Shown here one piece after another: positions 1 to 12,744 of a stretch of DNA of 64,000 bases. Numbering within the stretch: position 1 is the first letter of the stretch; every line of letters starts with the position of its first letter. A program made the translations under genes and the position numbers. The DNA is taken from NCBI GenBank assembly GCA_903813345.2, contig CAIIXF020000008.1:1559341-1623340 (forward strand), in the 5' to 3' direction. The DNA is from Owenia fusiformis. Lineage: Eukaryota > Annelida > Polychaeta > Sabellida > Oweniidae. Below the pieces are notes generated by a model. It was given only the letters and a program-made list of their open reading frames with translations. It was not told the origin of the DNA and made no database searches.

Positions 1-1907
1 ACAATACAGCCTAAATGAAGAGGATATGAGACATTTTATATGCCATATCAGACAATTGATTTATATGATAATGACATATTTTAGTGGGGCACTAAAATTT
101 AAGGAGGGGTGGTTGTTACCACTCACTTTTTGACATTAATTAGTCAATTAATTAATTTATAATATCATTTAATATCATTGATATTCATTTTGATATCATT
201 GATATTTATACCAATATTGTAAAGAATCTAATAGTAATTGTTACTATTTTGTATTATGTTGGTTCAACCAGGTAGCAGTCGATGGAGTTAATATTTGATT
301 GACACCTGAGATTGTACTTGATAACTTGATACTAGTTTAAACCGGTTGAGCTAATTATAGTACAAGATTCTATTTTTAAGCTTATTCTGTCAGGTGGAAC
401 TAATATATCAGTAACCGCTTTTAGCAGGTTTTGAACAGGTTTCTGATGCAATATGTGTGGGCGATTGTGCAATTATTGCACAACTTTTGCCTGTTATTGC
501 GCAATCCTGACAGAATGATTTATGTTATTTTACTTGTATATAAGCAACCACGGATTCACAATCAAACATTCTGAATTCTGGATTGGGATCACCTTCTGAA
601 ACATTCAACATTTGGATCACAACTACTATATTCTAGATTCATATTTTGGATCGCACAATCTGATGTTCTAATACGGGATCACCTTCGCGGATACTCTTGA
701 GTTGGGAACACAACAACACTTAGAGGCGAGAATTATCTCAAAGACGTCCAAGATTGTGAATCCAGGTTGCAGATGAAAGCATAAATAAAGAATAAATAAG
801 TTACAACAGCATTTGTTAATCGTTATCGAGATGAGATACCTGTGAGTACCGGAAACCTACAAGATCCCGGAATAATCGAACATCGATCACGTAACCGTCA
901 CGGGTGATTGGGTTCATAATGATATACAGGCTTAAGTCAGTGGGTCAGACTATTAACCAATGAGGGTAGCTTAAGTTTTTTTAATATGCAAATCGTTTAG
1001 AAGCTTTAGATGGGGTTTTATTCTTCATGATGCTATTTGTAGCAGAAGATCTACTTCAATTTAATAATTAATGTGACAATCTATAATCAGTATATCGCAA
1101 AGATTAACTGCTCATTGAAAAGCGCGTGTTATCTTATAAAAATAGTGACATTAAAGTCTAAAAAGACAACCCATCGGGGGAGTACAGATATTGGATGTAA
1201 AATCTTAAAATTAAAGATAAACAATGGGGGGAGTGCAGACATTGGAAGAAAAAGCCAGAAGATACAGTACACAAATTTCCAAACTTCACACCATGACTTG
1301 CCGTCAGGCCGGGACGTCAGGATCGCTTGTTTATGGTGTTTATAGATAGAATTCACTTTGTCTGAACGTTTAGTTCATTTCTAGTTACTTTATCAGTAAA
1401 TAATTGCCCCGATGAGCCCGAAGTGCACACGCAAACATGCTGTTCGGACCAGCTGGCATGATCTAAGCTTTGAAAGTATGCATACTGTACTTCTCTTGGT
1501 CTACATTTAATAAATATTGCACGGCCTAGTGCTATACCTATTTATTTTTTCATTTCTCGTTTCCTCTGCAATCGTTGATAACAAACAGAAAATGGAAATA
1601 TTTTTAAGTTGAACCTCCGGATAAATCTGCATCCAACAATTTATTGTTACTTTAATTTAACAATGTGCTGAATAATTTGTTTAATTTGGGAAGAGGTCCG
1701 GGACTTCTAGACGTAAAGTCTGCCAGTTATGAATCGAAATTAAATCGTAAATAAATAAAAATACAATTGAACAAAAGACTAATAAATGCTTTTCATTGAT
1801 TCTCACACTTTGAAACATTGACAATTTTATCAAAAAGTACTTAGGATGGAGGTATATTTGAATTTGCGGCCAGGCATCTTTGTAATGGGCGATAATAAAA
1901 AATAACC

Positions 1908-2066
1908 TAGCGACAATTAACGTTCCCGCACGTTGATTAAAATGTTACACGTCAACTGACGCGATTGGTTACACATGCGCAATTGAAAAAGATAGAACGT
2001 CAATTAACGTAGTATCCGTCAATCAACTACAACGACGTTAATTGACGAGATAAACGTTAAATGACC
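1908..2066. repeat. Cluster of short inverted motifs related to CGTCAATTAACG
   Basis: Within about 160 bases the pentamer to dodecamer core (A)ACGTCAATTAACG and its reverse complement recur several times with small changes, for example near 1913, 1949, 2003, 2027 and 2042. The block can fold on itself. It looks like the terminal or subterminal part of a small foldback transposon, but no target duplication could be assigned. Confidence 0.45.
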
Positions 2067-3126
2067 TAATCGTCTCCACTGAGAAACCATGACATCAATA
2101 ATATAATTTTAATCCAATGTGGATGTACACCATTGATTTTAATATGTAAGGGATTTAATATTGCATGCTTCTTTAAAGTCATAACTGTGGTTTGATATAA
2201 CAGATACACTGTACAATTTCTCTGAAAAAATAATGTTCATACATTAGAATAATGTACTTGTGGTAAGATTTTTTAATTTTTAAAATTATTTTTCCTGCCC
2301 CTGGCAGGCCCCCGACAGCCTCCCGGCACAATTTCCACCACAAACTGCCCCCAAAATCTCCCCTTGTCACAACCCCGGCACTTTAATAATGCCGACCCCG
2401 TCAACCCTGCCGACCCCAAAATGTTAAATTCCCATTGAGAATTTTTTTGCCCTTAGCAAATTGACAACCCCCGGTCGCCGGCAAACCCCGGAGCTTTTCG
2501 CAAGGTCTATAACATGAGCATTGAAATAATTTCACAAGCTTGGGTGTAATACAGTTCCTTGTGTGGGAATCAATATACTTGCATTTGATAAAAATGACCA
2601 TTTTTCTATTTGTTATGGAAATTCATACTCATTACATCTTTAACTGACTTATTCTTTCTCATTTATTGTCAAAGTTCTTATAAATCATTGGTGATTTATG
2701 CATAAATCATAAAATTATGGGAATGTTCTTACCTCACATGTGTGTTAGAAGCCCTCCATTTTGTTTCTTAATTCAATTGACCAATGAAAACAAAGATTAC
2801 AAATATGCAAATTTGATAAAGATATGAGGTCTCTGATTGGTTTTCAGTGAATGCTCCTTCTCCAATCATAATCTAGTACAGAGATGTAATAGAGGAGGGC
2901 AATTTGAAAATTTTGTGGAGTCATGGACAAATAATGGACATAGTCCATTTATGGACACTTAGACACTTCTTGTGTGGCATTCCCTGAAAATCCAAAATAC
3001 CACAGTAGATGGGTTTTTACACCCATTGAGAGCTTTTGTAATGTGGATAACCACACAAAAAAATTAACCACAGAAGCTATTTATTTTACTACCCGAACAA
3101 CCACAAATACCCACATTCAAGAACAC

Positions 3127-3187
3127 GTACGGACGGACGGACGGACGGACGGACGGACGGACGGACGGACGGACGGACGGACGGACG
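3127..3187. repeat. (ACGG)n microsatellite
   Basis: About fifteen uninterrupted copies of the tetranucleotide ACGG. A shorter, imperfect relative (GACGGACGGACC...) occurs at about 53978-54007 in a dynein intron, so the tetranucleotide probably rides on a dispersed element. The open frames over it are an effect of the repeat. Confidence 0.9.
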
Positions 3188-3301
3188 GAGGCGTTCCCTA
3201 TATCCCTCCGAACTTCGTTCGATGGGATAATTATATTTTGAATAGCTAGCATATCATTTAACTGTTAAGATTTTCCGCGTCAAAAGAATTCATTCCCTTA
3301 C

Positions 3302-6300
3302 CCTAGTTTCAGACCTGAGACCCGGAATGGAGGGTGCAGGGCCTTCATCAGATCTTGGGGTTGGTTTAACTGCGCTAGTAGGGGTGGAGGACATTGGAGC
3401 AGTAGGCATGGGGGGTGGTGGTGGTGGGGTGGTGGGGATAGGTCCCACTGAAGCTGCAGGAGCTGGGGCTGCAGGGGGTGGGGCTGAGGCAGCAGGGGAA
3501 GGAACCTCTACAGCTTTAGGGGCTGGAGCATCACCGGCACCTGGAATTAGAAGGTTGCTGAGGTTAATATTTAAGTAGTACTGATTAGTTGATAATAACA
3601 AGAGAGCTGAGAAAGCATCATTCAATTAAATCTAGATTTATGGGTCATTAACAATATACTGTACTCCTGGTTAATTTTGCGAATTTTGAGAAAACACGAG
3701 TACACCTACCTTATGTCATATTTGGATAAGATTTACAATTACTACTAGATCTTGGTCAATGGCACACTGCACCTTAGCCTCTATTACATTGGCATTTTTT
3801 GGTTTATTTGATCTCATAAGCCACTGCAACAGACATCGTTGCTTAGTGAAGATCAATTAAAAAGCGCAAAATTAAATCGCAAGCGCAAAATACCTGGAGT
3901 ACAGTAGTATTCATTCATACAGGCTGACACTAAATAGATGCAAATCTTTAATTTAGAATAACTTTCTCATACTGGTCTATATACTTGATTATTGACCAGT
4001 AAATCAATTGTTCTAGATATTGTGATGTCAAAAATCATATCAGAATTAAGAAATATAGACCTAAGAGCAGGTGTTATATCAACAAATACACCCGGTGAAA
4101 GTTGACTTTGTTCACAGTTTATAGGAGTCGTGAATACAGTCATGTTCGAATCATTAACATAACTTACCTCCCATTCTGATTTTGAAGAGGGGTGTTTTGG
4201 CTACAACAGTGTCACCATCTTCTACAAGGAACTCTTCTATAACACCTGCTCCAGGGGAAGGCACAGGGATAGATGTCTGCAAATGCAAAGTAGAATACAT
4301 GTTAATCATGTGCTTTATGAAAAAAGAGAAATTGACTTATTTCTATCACTCTGGTGCCATCTTTTTCTAGTAGTTGTTTTCAGATCTCAGAGTTTTATCC
4401 CATGTACTGAAAAACAAAGCCCTTTGTGAATAAATACTAAACAAATGCTTAAGCCAAATACGACATAATTACTATACTAATATTTCTTAATGAAAACCCA
4501 AAATTACAAAAAAATTCTAAAAATATTCTTGGTTTAGAAAATCAGCCACTTCAAATTTGATATTTGCAAATATCTACCATTTGTCCCAGTTGAGTTTTTG
4601 TAAAGCAGGAAAAATGAAGATTTTGCATAGTGATAAGAAAACTCAAGAAGTGATCAATGATGCTTATCTTATAAGTGAAAAGCACAAAAAACTAATTACT
4701 TTGCACACACATGAATGTTAATGCGCTTACCTTATCAGTCTCTATTTCAGCCACCACTTCATCTTCAGATACAGTATCTCCCACAGCTGGAACAGTCAAC
4801 AATGCAGTACATCAATCAATAAATATGTAAATCACTAATAGATAAAATATAAATGTAGTCAGTAGGATTTGAAAGCAAGCATTTATAAAGACTTTAGACC
4901 TACTAGTCAAAATTGATGAAATCTATTGTTCCATTAAGACATACCTTTTTCCCATCTTATGTCCCCCTCTGTAATAGAGTCAGCAAATGGTGGGCTGAGT
5001 ACAGTCTGGACATCATCACCTACAGCACAAAGCATACAATATATACAGTAAAACCTGTGTATTAAAACACCTCTTTAATATCATCACCTACAGCACAAAG
5101 CATACAACATATACAGTAAAACCTGTTTATTCAAACACCTCTTTATATCATCACTTACAGCACAAAGTATACAACATATACAGTAAAACCTGTATTCAAA
5201 CACCTCTTTAATAACACCTCTCAATGTAAATGCATTTTGGTCTAATTTTGAATATGGCATTTATTACAAATATATTAAAAAGTTGAGTGTGAACACTTGT
5301 GATTCTGAACACTTGGCGAGTCTCAGTGGTGTTAGAATTAGACAGGTTTAACTGTAGGTTAAAAACTGTTTATTAAACACTGCAAACACTATACAAGTTC
5401 AATTTTAACATTCTAGAAAATGATTCACATAGAATTAATTCATAAATATTATTTAAGATGCTTGTTTGGATTTCATTTCAACAGTTGTGGTTGAAAATAT
5501 GTCCAAGAAAAAAACACATTTCTGTAAATTTTTGGGAGGCAAGACTGGCTACATGGTATGGTACTGTTAGTTATACAGGTACATTGTAATTATAATGCAC
5601 TTACATACAACAGATGTGGCTCTAAATGATCTGCTCTGTTCTAGGAGTATTTGTCTCTCACATAAAGCTGATGAACTACAATCAAATAAAAAGTAGATTT
5701 TATAAGTGGATTATCATTTATTAAGAATACATTATTTCAAATTGTACATTGTCATGTTTAAATATAAGGCCAAATGAACCCTTACTAATTTAAAGTCTTA
5801 TCTTATCTTGAGTGATCTGATGCCCTAATTCAAGAGTAGCAATTTCATCAAATTCCAAGGTCAATAAGAACATATTATATATCAAACCTTGATTCTTCAG
5901 TAAGTTATGATATTCAATAACTACATTCTGTACAAATAGAAATTCAACTTTAATTTCAAAAATAAATGTTTACTCACTTAGATTGTGTCAAGGCCTTTGC
6001 AGCCACTAAAGGTCTTGTATTTCTAGCATCTGTAAATAAACATCTATAATTATATCATCATTGATAAAATATGTACAAGCCAATAAACCCTTGATAAAGA
6101 TAGAAGAGCTGTTGCATAGATATTTGTTTTGAACTTATCAAATGATATTGATTTCAATGATTTAGTGGTAGATAAATGTAATTCTCTAGGTCCTATCTGA
6201 GTTTTACTCTACATGTTAAGTGAAGTATGTGGTTGGTTAATCAGTTATAGATATAAAAAAATGGACTGGTGGAGAGAAAAGTACCATAGTATGGTCAATT

Positions 6301-9300
6301 CAGGCCAATAGCCAGGGGTTCAAACAAACCAAAAATTCTTTCAAAATCAGGCAGTTTTTTCACCATTCTTCACACTTTTCAACAGGTGATTGTGTGCCCC
6401 ATTTCAAATATGAACCCCCTGGATTTTTTTGAAAAGTTAACCCCCTTGAGAAAAGCCGGCTATGGGCCTGCTATCCATTACATCGAAACAATGGATTTAC
6501 TGTGAAACATAAGGTAGTGATCTCCCTAGAATTAAAGCATGTTGTCACTGTACCCACTAAGATTTTCAAATGAGGCTTGCAAATATTTTGTTCAACCACA
6601 ACTCCAAAACTCATAAAATCAGGAAGTTCGTACCCCTGTCCCATGTACAGTATTATGTATTATGATAAAAGCTCACAAGAAATTGTTTTAGTCACCTAAA
6701 TGTGTCTATCAAATTCAAAGCTAGTGCTATCAGCATACTAGTATAATGTGTAAATAGTTTACGACTTACTTGGCAACACATGCTTTGATCTTGTCTGTGC
6801 ACTTATCTACAAGCATATGAATTAATAAAATATTTAAAGATTACATTAGATAATGACATAACTGTTTTTATACAGTTTATAGATCTTAAATATAGTCAGG
6901 AATATATTGATATAGGAGAGCTAAAACTGTTGATGTTAGGCAAGGTTCGGGATAACAGCCTTATGTTAGAAGATACATCAGGCACTTTTGTAACAACCTG
7001 AGGGCACCTCTGGACTATATCTTTAGTTCTTACATTTTTTGAAAATTGACTGAAAATGTCAGAATATAGCCCACATGTAAATATTTTGTATTGAAAAAAT
7101 ATTTGTTTAAATAGGAAGACTTAGTGCTTTTCAAAATGGCTGATGTGGTAAATTTATTTGCATATTTGTTACTTCCCTAGCTTTACATGTAAACTGTATT
7201 TCCACTTGACAATATGCTGTTACTTTTTGCAGCATTTAATTGTACTTTACTACTTAATTGAATACAGTTTATTTTCGGGAAGTTATGTTTCTTCAAATTG
7301 ATAATTTTGTGCATAAAATTTCACTGTGATTTCCACAGATCAGTACATAACGTTGACTTCCGGCAGTCTGTCAGATACAGACTAAAGGCACATCCAGGCG
7401 ATGACCAATGCCTGAGCAATGTGAGCATAGTGTGACAAGCCAAATAAGGACATGAAAGAAAGTGTGCCTAATTCAATGCCTCTTGCGGAAACAGAATCAA
7501 GGACCCTCAAAGTGTAAAAATGATACAAAAATGATTTTCATATCAAGAAGAAGGTCTTCCGCAAAGTCATGAAAATCAAACTAAACCGATTTCTAAATTC
7601 TCTCCTTGATCACAAATGCAAAAACTTACACTGATTTTGATCTGAACTTTGTCAGTCTAAAAATTGATTTTTCTGAAAATGTTCAAATACTCCTGTTAAA
7701 TCATTCAGCCTACTAACATTCAATGTATCACGGAGGTTTATGGTAGCGTGTATTCATCCATTCCATAGCTAGTAACAGAAATACTCAAAAATCAATAGAA
7801 ATATTGAATGCCAGGTCAGTCATTTTCTCAAAAAAATTCTTTTGGCCTTATATTTGAGTGATTTCAGGATTCAAACTTTTGTATTGGATGAGTTTATCTA
7901 ACAAGGGTGAAAATATCTGAACTCGCCATTTTATTAAAAGATGGCAGCGGGGTTAGACCTACTTTGTCTCCCTACATATGGATGAGTCCATTCTGTTCTG
8001 GTTACGTCAAATTCTTAGAATCTCTCGGCTAATCAAATTTAGGAAAAACAAGGGAGAAATCTCGATTTATAAAATTGGATGGAATTTACTCACTTTTATG
8101 TGATGACTTGTGAACTGACGAAGGTTGGCGAGATTTATCCCATGCCAGGACTATAGTCCTGCATTGAGAGCATTCTTTTGCCTGTACGATTACAACATGG
8201 GAGAATTTTTTACGCTTCTTACACTTAAGATACCTATTTCGATAGATTCCTTGGTATTTTAGCATTCTTTTCTTGTAGTTGAATCCACAATTGTCTGGGT
8301 TTATCAACAGAACAAAGAAATTTTCGTTTTTAATCACAATATTTGCGTGTAATATTTAACTTATTTCAACCGTCAAATTCCTCCATTTTTGGTGCTTCCG
8401 GGCCACTTCCGGGTCAGTCAAATGGGGAATCCCCTTTTAAATCCAACCGCCATCTTGGAAACTGATGGAATAGCTCTCGATGAAAAAGAAAAATGTTCCC
8501 GTTCTGCGATGTACCCAGGCAATTGTGGATTCAACTACACGAAAAGAATGCTAAAATACCCAGGAATCAATTGAAGTAGGTATCTTAAGTGTAAGGGGCG
8601 TAGATAATTCTCCCAAGTTGTAATCGTACAGGCAAAAGAATGCTCTCAATGCAGGACTATAGTCCTGGTACAGGATACACTGGCAGATTAGGGGGGGGGC
8701 CTGGGGGCCCGGCCCCCCCCCCCCTTGGGTGGGCCCAGAAAAAAAAAATTGGGCCCAAAAAAAATTTTGGGCCAAAAAAGGCCTTAAGGCCCCAAAAAGT
8801 TGGCCTTTTTGGTCATTACTGGGCCTTTTAAGGCCTTATTTTTTAAATTCAGGCCAAATTTTGAAGAAAATGGGCCTCAAAATTCCAAAATGTGGGCCCA
8901 CTTTTGCGTTTTAAGGGCCCAAAATTTTTTTTCCGCGCAAGCGCGGACATTTCTTTGTCTGACCTGAAATTTGGGCCCCCCCCTTCTTGGTTCCCAGATC
9001 CGCCCCTGGGATAAGGCGAGATATAATGCTGAGATGGCCAAACTTACAATATATAAAGAAAAAATTGAAGGATTGGGCAAAATTTAAAAAATAAGTCAAT
9101 CATTGGACTGACAGGGTTCAGATCGAAATCAGTACACAACAAGCCATGCAAGCTTCCCTGTTCTTATGCAATAGGGGAGAAGAAAACTGTCAACTAGATT
9201 ACAAGTGAAGGTTACTTATTAATAAATCAACAATCAAAACTGTATATGTCAATGATTCAATAATGCAGATGAATTGGGAAATAAATACATGAACAAGAAC

Positions 9301-9495
9301 TTTGGAAGATGTATTTTTCAACATCAAATGCCACCGAGATCCGGTCAACTATGTTCTCGAAACTTAGATTTTAAACAACTCCGAAAGTTCAACTGTGCAC
9401 AGACCTACCTGTTTACTTGCAGTTTTTACATTATTTGTCGAAATTCGGCATAAATGCCTCGGTATACACCGGGACGATGTCAAAATTGCTGCCAT
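3302..9495 (-). CDS. DLST: Dihydrolipoyllysine-residue succinyltransferase (2-oxoglutarate dehydrogenase E2), 5' eight exons, partial
   Basis: DLST is the core E2 subunit of the mitochondrial 2-oxoglutarate dehydrogenase complex. It carries succinyl groups on lipoate and transfers them to CoA. Exons on the minus strand are 9409-9495, 6770-6806, 5978-6029, 5605-5675, 4945-5019, 4731-4786, 4168-4276 and 3302-3540. Every intron is GT-AG and the phases join to 242 open codons. Residues 1 to about 80 are basic and Ser/Arg-rich, as in a mitochondrial presequence. The lipoyl domain follows ([16 protein letters not shown], then [18 protein letters not shown] with the lipoyl-lysine in ETDK, then a [11 protein letters not shown]-like half). 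A Pro/Ala-rich linker leads to GLRSETR, just before the catalytic domain in known DLST. The acyltransferase domain lies beyond the left edge. Introns are 0.6-2.6 kb and carry MITEs and a 66-bp repeat. The gene is divergently paired with TSNAX. Presequence exons 1-2 are the least certain joins. Confidence 0.93.
5016..5215. repeat. Three-copy tandem repeat, about 66 bp, in a DLST intron
   Basis: The unit contains TACAGCACAAAGCATACAA then ATACAGTAAAACCTG and ends in AACACCTCTTTA. It recurs three times with few changes immediately next to DLST exon 5. The first copy begins within the splice acceptor of that exon, so the array copied intron sequence. No function is implied. Confidence 0.8.
6300..6473. 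mobile_element. Short MITE-like element with CAGGCC..TAGCC ends in a DLST intron
   Basis: The left end reads CAGGCCAATAGCCAGGGG and the right end is its approximate reverse complement (GGCTATGGGCCTG). The interior is AT-rich with runs of C. Ends of this form (CAGGCCCGTAGCCAGG) are common in hAT-type non-autonomous elements of marine invertebrates. No clean 8-bp target duplication was seen, so the family call is tentative. Confidence 0.5.
8137..8690. repeat. Inverted duplication with ~180-bp arms around a ~190-bp spacer
   Basis: The arms lie at about 8137-8310 and 8505-8690. One arm is close to the reverse complement of the other across the whole length, including the palindromic core CAGGACTATAGTCCTG. 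The arm can be read as a cysteine-containing open frame in one orientation (8086-8337 minus), but no family is recognised. It lies in the first DLST intron and is best regarded as a foldback element or a local inverted duplication. Confidence 0.7.
8672..9008. mobile_element. GGCC/GGGCCC-rich MITE, probably hAT-like
   Basis: The right end is CCCAGATCCGCCCCTG, whose reverse complement CAGGGGCGGATCTGGG is a frequent terminal sequence of hAT-type non-autonomous elements. The left end (CACTGGCAGATTAGGGG) is a decayed counterpart. The interior is highly simple, with repeated GGGCCC, GGCCTTAAGGCC and A/T runs. Target duplications are not clear. Confidence 0.5.
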
Positions 9496-9753
9496 TGAGA
9501 AGGTCAACCACTGCGCCGAAGCGGAAGTTGCCTTCCGCGCGGGGTTCAAAATTCGCAAAACATAAACATGGTTATATGACATTTTAAAACATGATTCAAT
9601 GATTTAAATAGTACAATAAGATACTATTGTTTATATATTTAAATAATAGATCAGAGTAACAGACGTAAGCTTTTCTAAATTTGTAAATAAATGGAATAAT
9701 AGATAGCTGTTGCAAAACTTATAACGAGTAACAGTCAACTTTCGTTTTCGAAA
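9496..9753. promoter_or_regulatory. Shared divergent promoter region between DLST and TSNAX
   Basis: The 258 bases between the two start codons must hold the 5' UTRs of both genes and probably a bidirectional promoter. On the DLST side are two ETS-type cores in opposite orientation, GCGGAAGT at 9521-9528 and CTTCCG at about 9532-9537, only 26-42 bases from the DLST start codon. ETS/GABP sites are typical of compact TATA-less promoters of mitochondrial genes. The TSNAX side is AT-rich. The promoter role is inferred from gene arrangement, not shown directly. Confidence 0.6.
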
Positions 9754-12744
9754 ATGCCAGGTAAAATTCCAAATTTTCTAGTTTATGGCGTATTTAATCG
9801 TTAATATGGAATAGTATTTGAAAAAAAAACGCGTCAACCATACAAATTACTCGTATACTTCAAATTGATGTTACTGAGGTGTATACTGTTACTACGTGAG
9901 CAACGTTAATCACATTTTAAATAACTGTTAATTAATTACTCCTTATGAAAGTGAAACCGAAAGTGAAAGTAGACATACACCTTATACCAATTATTCTGGA
10001 AGAAGGATACATTCTTTATGATCAAGATCTTTCTGTGTTCTTTGTGTCATGTACAAATTACCTATTTTCTTACAAGGAAATGAATTGTTTTTGAGTATGA
10101 TTTGCAATGAGTTTGCGTACACTTTGGCCTTGGTAAAAACAAGGACGTCTTCCTTGGTAAAAACAATGTCAAACTAGTTCATTGAATAATAGTTTGAGAA
10201 TCTATATTCTGTGAACAGTTACACAAAAATCTAGATATTACTTTTTGATACTTATGGACATTTATTAGTAAAATAATTTTCCCTCTGCATTTTCAGGTAA
10301 TAGAAATCGTAGTGGGAAGGCACCCAAAGATGGCCAGACACATGGGGAAGACTCAAATACAGATATAAACCTTGTTGATGAATCAAGTCCAATCATACAG
10401 GCTTTCAAGCAATACCAGAATGAACTCGACACCAAACATGATAAACATGAGCGATTGGTCAAATTAAGTCGTGATGTTACACTTGAAAGCAAAAGAGTTA
10501 TATTTCTGCTACAAAGAATTGCTGGGTTTGTATAATATAAGAAGAAAACCTTCATGAATTTCATGAAATTCTAAACGAGTAGTAAATGATACCAATGATG
10601 TTTTACTAAAGATAATTAAGATTTATTAAAGATAATCTACATCAGGAAACCCAACAAATTATAACTTCCAAAATTTGACATATTAATATAATCTCCAACT
10701 TTTTGTGGACAGTGTTTGGTAATCAGTGGATGGTGGTCGGCATTTGGTGGGTGGCATCTGTAACAAATGGCAGGTGGTGATATTTTACTTGTTAATGCCT
10801 TGTTACTTATTTTTGTGATTTTTGGTTGGTTTCTTTTTCAATTATAATTTATCTCACACATGGTCTGGTAAAAATCTCCATAGCTTTCATAAATACAGTT
10901 GAATGCATATGGCCCATGTAGTCCAAATTCAAGTGTTGTATTTCTACTCCTGTTTTTCCAGCGGCACTGACGAGAACAAAAACAATGTCTTAAAAGAGGC
11001 AGATACAAAACTACAAGCAATTCAAGATGACCACTTCAGAAAGATCGCATTAGAGCTAGATGGGGAAGACCCCTATCAGTTCCTTAAAGCTTATACTGCA
11101 GGTATAAAGTACATATGACTAACACAAATGTTAATTTGAGGTCAGCAACTGGACAATTTAGAGAAAGAATACTTTTTATATTTTTAGTTATGTAAGCCTG
11201 CATGTAATAGGTCTGTGCATGATTTTTTTATAACAAGGCTGCTTCATTGTGTAGACTTTGTTCATTTATTGAAAGCACTTTCAATTAGTGCCACTGGGCC
11301 TTTATTTTGAGGGAAGTTATAAATTGGCAGCATTATTATTATTGAATATTATCAGGTGTTATTCTGTGTTTTAGGCATGCAGGAATATATTGAAGCAGTA
11401 ACATTCTTCCAATATCACAAAGATCAGAGTCTCACAAATCATCTTACCATACAACGACAGTTACAGTTCACACAGGTAAAGTGGCATTTGGGAATTGGAT
11501 AACAAGAAATATTTTGTCAATCAATGATATATTACAGGGTGTCCCATAATTAATGGTAGTCATGCTCTATAAATTAACAGGACATCGATATGAAATTTAC
11601 ATCAAGGTCAGATTTAAGGCTTCATTTTGCTATATTATGCCCATTACTCATCATGATAAACCATGACATCTCATTTCTTCTCAGCCCTGAGATACCATGA
11701 TATAATGAGATTGATTTGGCGATTCAGGAGAGTCCAAAATTGATTTTTGAGATCTTTCATCCCAGCTCATATTTCATCTAAGTGGGGTCATAAAACTTGT
11801 GGACCTGTGCCTGTGCTAATATCTGCTGTTAAATATAATGCCTATGATGTAATGTATTGACATTAAGGTAAATAATTACATAATAACTATCACACTTATT
11901 GACAGTTATAACTCTTCCCATCTGATGTTTCAGATCACAAAATATGCCTCATAATATCAGAGCATGTTTCAGCTGAAACAGAAAGATGCTATGAGTATCA
12001 GAATGCCCATTACTATGATGTAATGATAATGTACATGTATTATTGCTTGCCATGGCAATGTGTATGTGTTCTGCGGAGCAATTAATGTCTGCTCTTGTCT
12101 TCGATTTTGATTTTTTTCCCTTCCTATCCTAATAAATATGCCAGTTGTGATTGTACAGACAGGAACACTTTGATTTTTAATATTTGAATATACTAGGTTA
12201 TGATTTCCTGTTAATATGTATTTTCCAGAATTGCCCTACAGATGAAACGTCAAACAGTACACTGCCAAATGTTGAGAATCCAAAACTTCCGAAATTAGAT
12301 ATACAAGACCAACCAGTTAAACCACTTGATAGTGCTTCATGTGAATCTAGTTACCATGACTCCCAAATCTCTGCCATAAAAACAATAGAAGTCTTAGTGA
12401 CTCCCCTGGACTATATCCTAGGTGTCGCCGACCTTACTGGAGAAATTATGAGGCTTGCAATCAACAGTGTCAAGACTGGAAACGCAAACTTTCTCTTCCA
12501 GCTATGTGATTTCATGCGGGAAATCCACAATGCATTTATATCATTTGGAAATATTCACCGGGAGATTAGGCGGAAGTTAAATGTATTGCAACAGAGTTTG
12601 AAGAAGGTGGAGACTGCGTGTTATACGCTACAGATCAGAGGTTCTGAGATTCCAAAGCATATGTTAGCTGATGTGCTTAGTGGTAAAACTATGGATGGCC
12701 CAGTGTATCGAGACTTTGATCAAGATGAACCTCAGGACCAATAG
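9754..12744 (+). CDS. TSNAX: Translin-associated factor X (Trax), complete, five exons
   Basis: Trax partners translin in the C3PO RNase complex and supplies its Mg-dependent ribonuclease activity, used in RISC activation and tRNA processing. Exons are 9754-9760, 10297-10525, 10962-11101, 11375-11475 and 12229-12744. All introns are GT-AG and phases join to 330 codons plus stop, a little longer than the usual ~290 residues. Family signatures seen are [19 protein letters not shown], then [16 protein letters not shown] followed by the acidic QEYIEAVTF helix, then [18 protein letters not shown] and the C-terminal [13 protein letters not shown]. The acidic residues of the catalytic helices (EYIEA, DLTGE) are kept. 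The first exon codes for only two residues plus one base and was placed from the ATG with a GT donor leading in phase into exon 2. It is the least certain part. The long second intron repeat content is not coding. Confidence 0.95.
11659..12003 (-). repeat. Dispersed element in TSNAX intron 4, related to a 78-bp copy at 20253-20330
   Basis: The ends of this stretch (CATGATAAACCATGACATC... and ...AGATGCTATGAGTATCAGAATG) recur as the reverse complement at 20253-20330 with the middle missing. Internal GAGATACCATGATATAATGAGA and TGTTTCAGCTGAAACA palindromes are typical of non-autonomous DNA elements. No transposase is present. Confidence 0.6.

Larger units (their letters stand above)
1..3300. other. 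Non-coding stretch left of DLST exon 8; no gene seen
   Basis: This is probably part of a long DLST intron, because the next DLST exon (start of the catalytic domain) is not found here. Repetitive pieces can be seen. At about 383-900 there is an LTR-like stretch, with a TATAAG-type box near 538 and an AATAAA-type signal near 785. At 1908-2066 there is a cluster of CGTCAATTAACG motifs. At 2290-2510 there is a C-rich repeat full of CCCCGGC and GCCGACCCC. At 3127-3187 there is an (ACGG)n microsatellite. No frame here resembles a conserved protein. Confidence 0.6.

Noticed and set aside
2974-3252. Open frames over the (ACGG)n tract on both strands
   Set aside because: A tetranucleotide repeat keeps all frames open, giving simple TDGR/SVRP repeats.
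3327-3578. Plus-strand Gly/Ala-rich frame
   Set aside because: It is the antisense of the Pro/Ala linker exon of DLST.
8729-9099. Several 60-70-codon frames rich in Gly/Pro/Lys/Phe
   Set aside because: They fall on the GGGCCC/AAAATTT low-complexity MITE.
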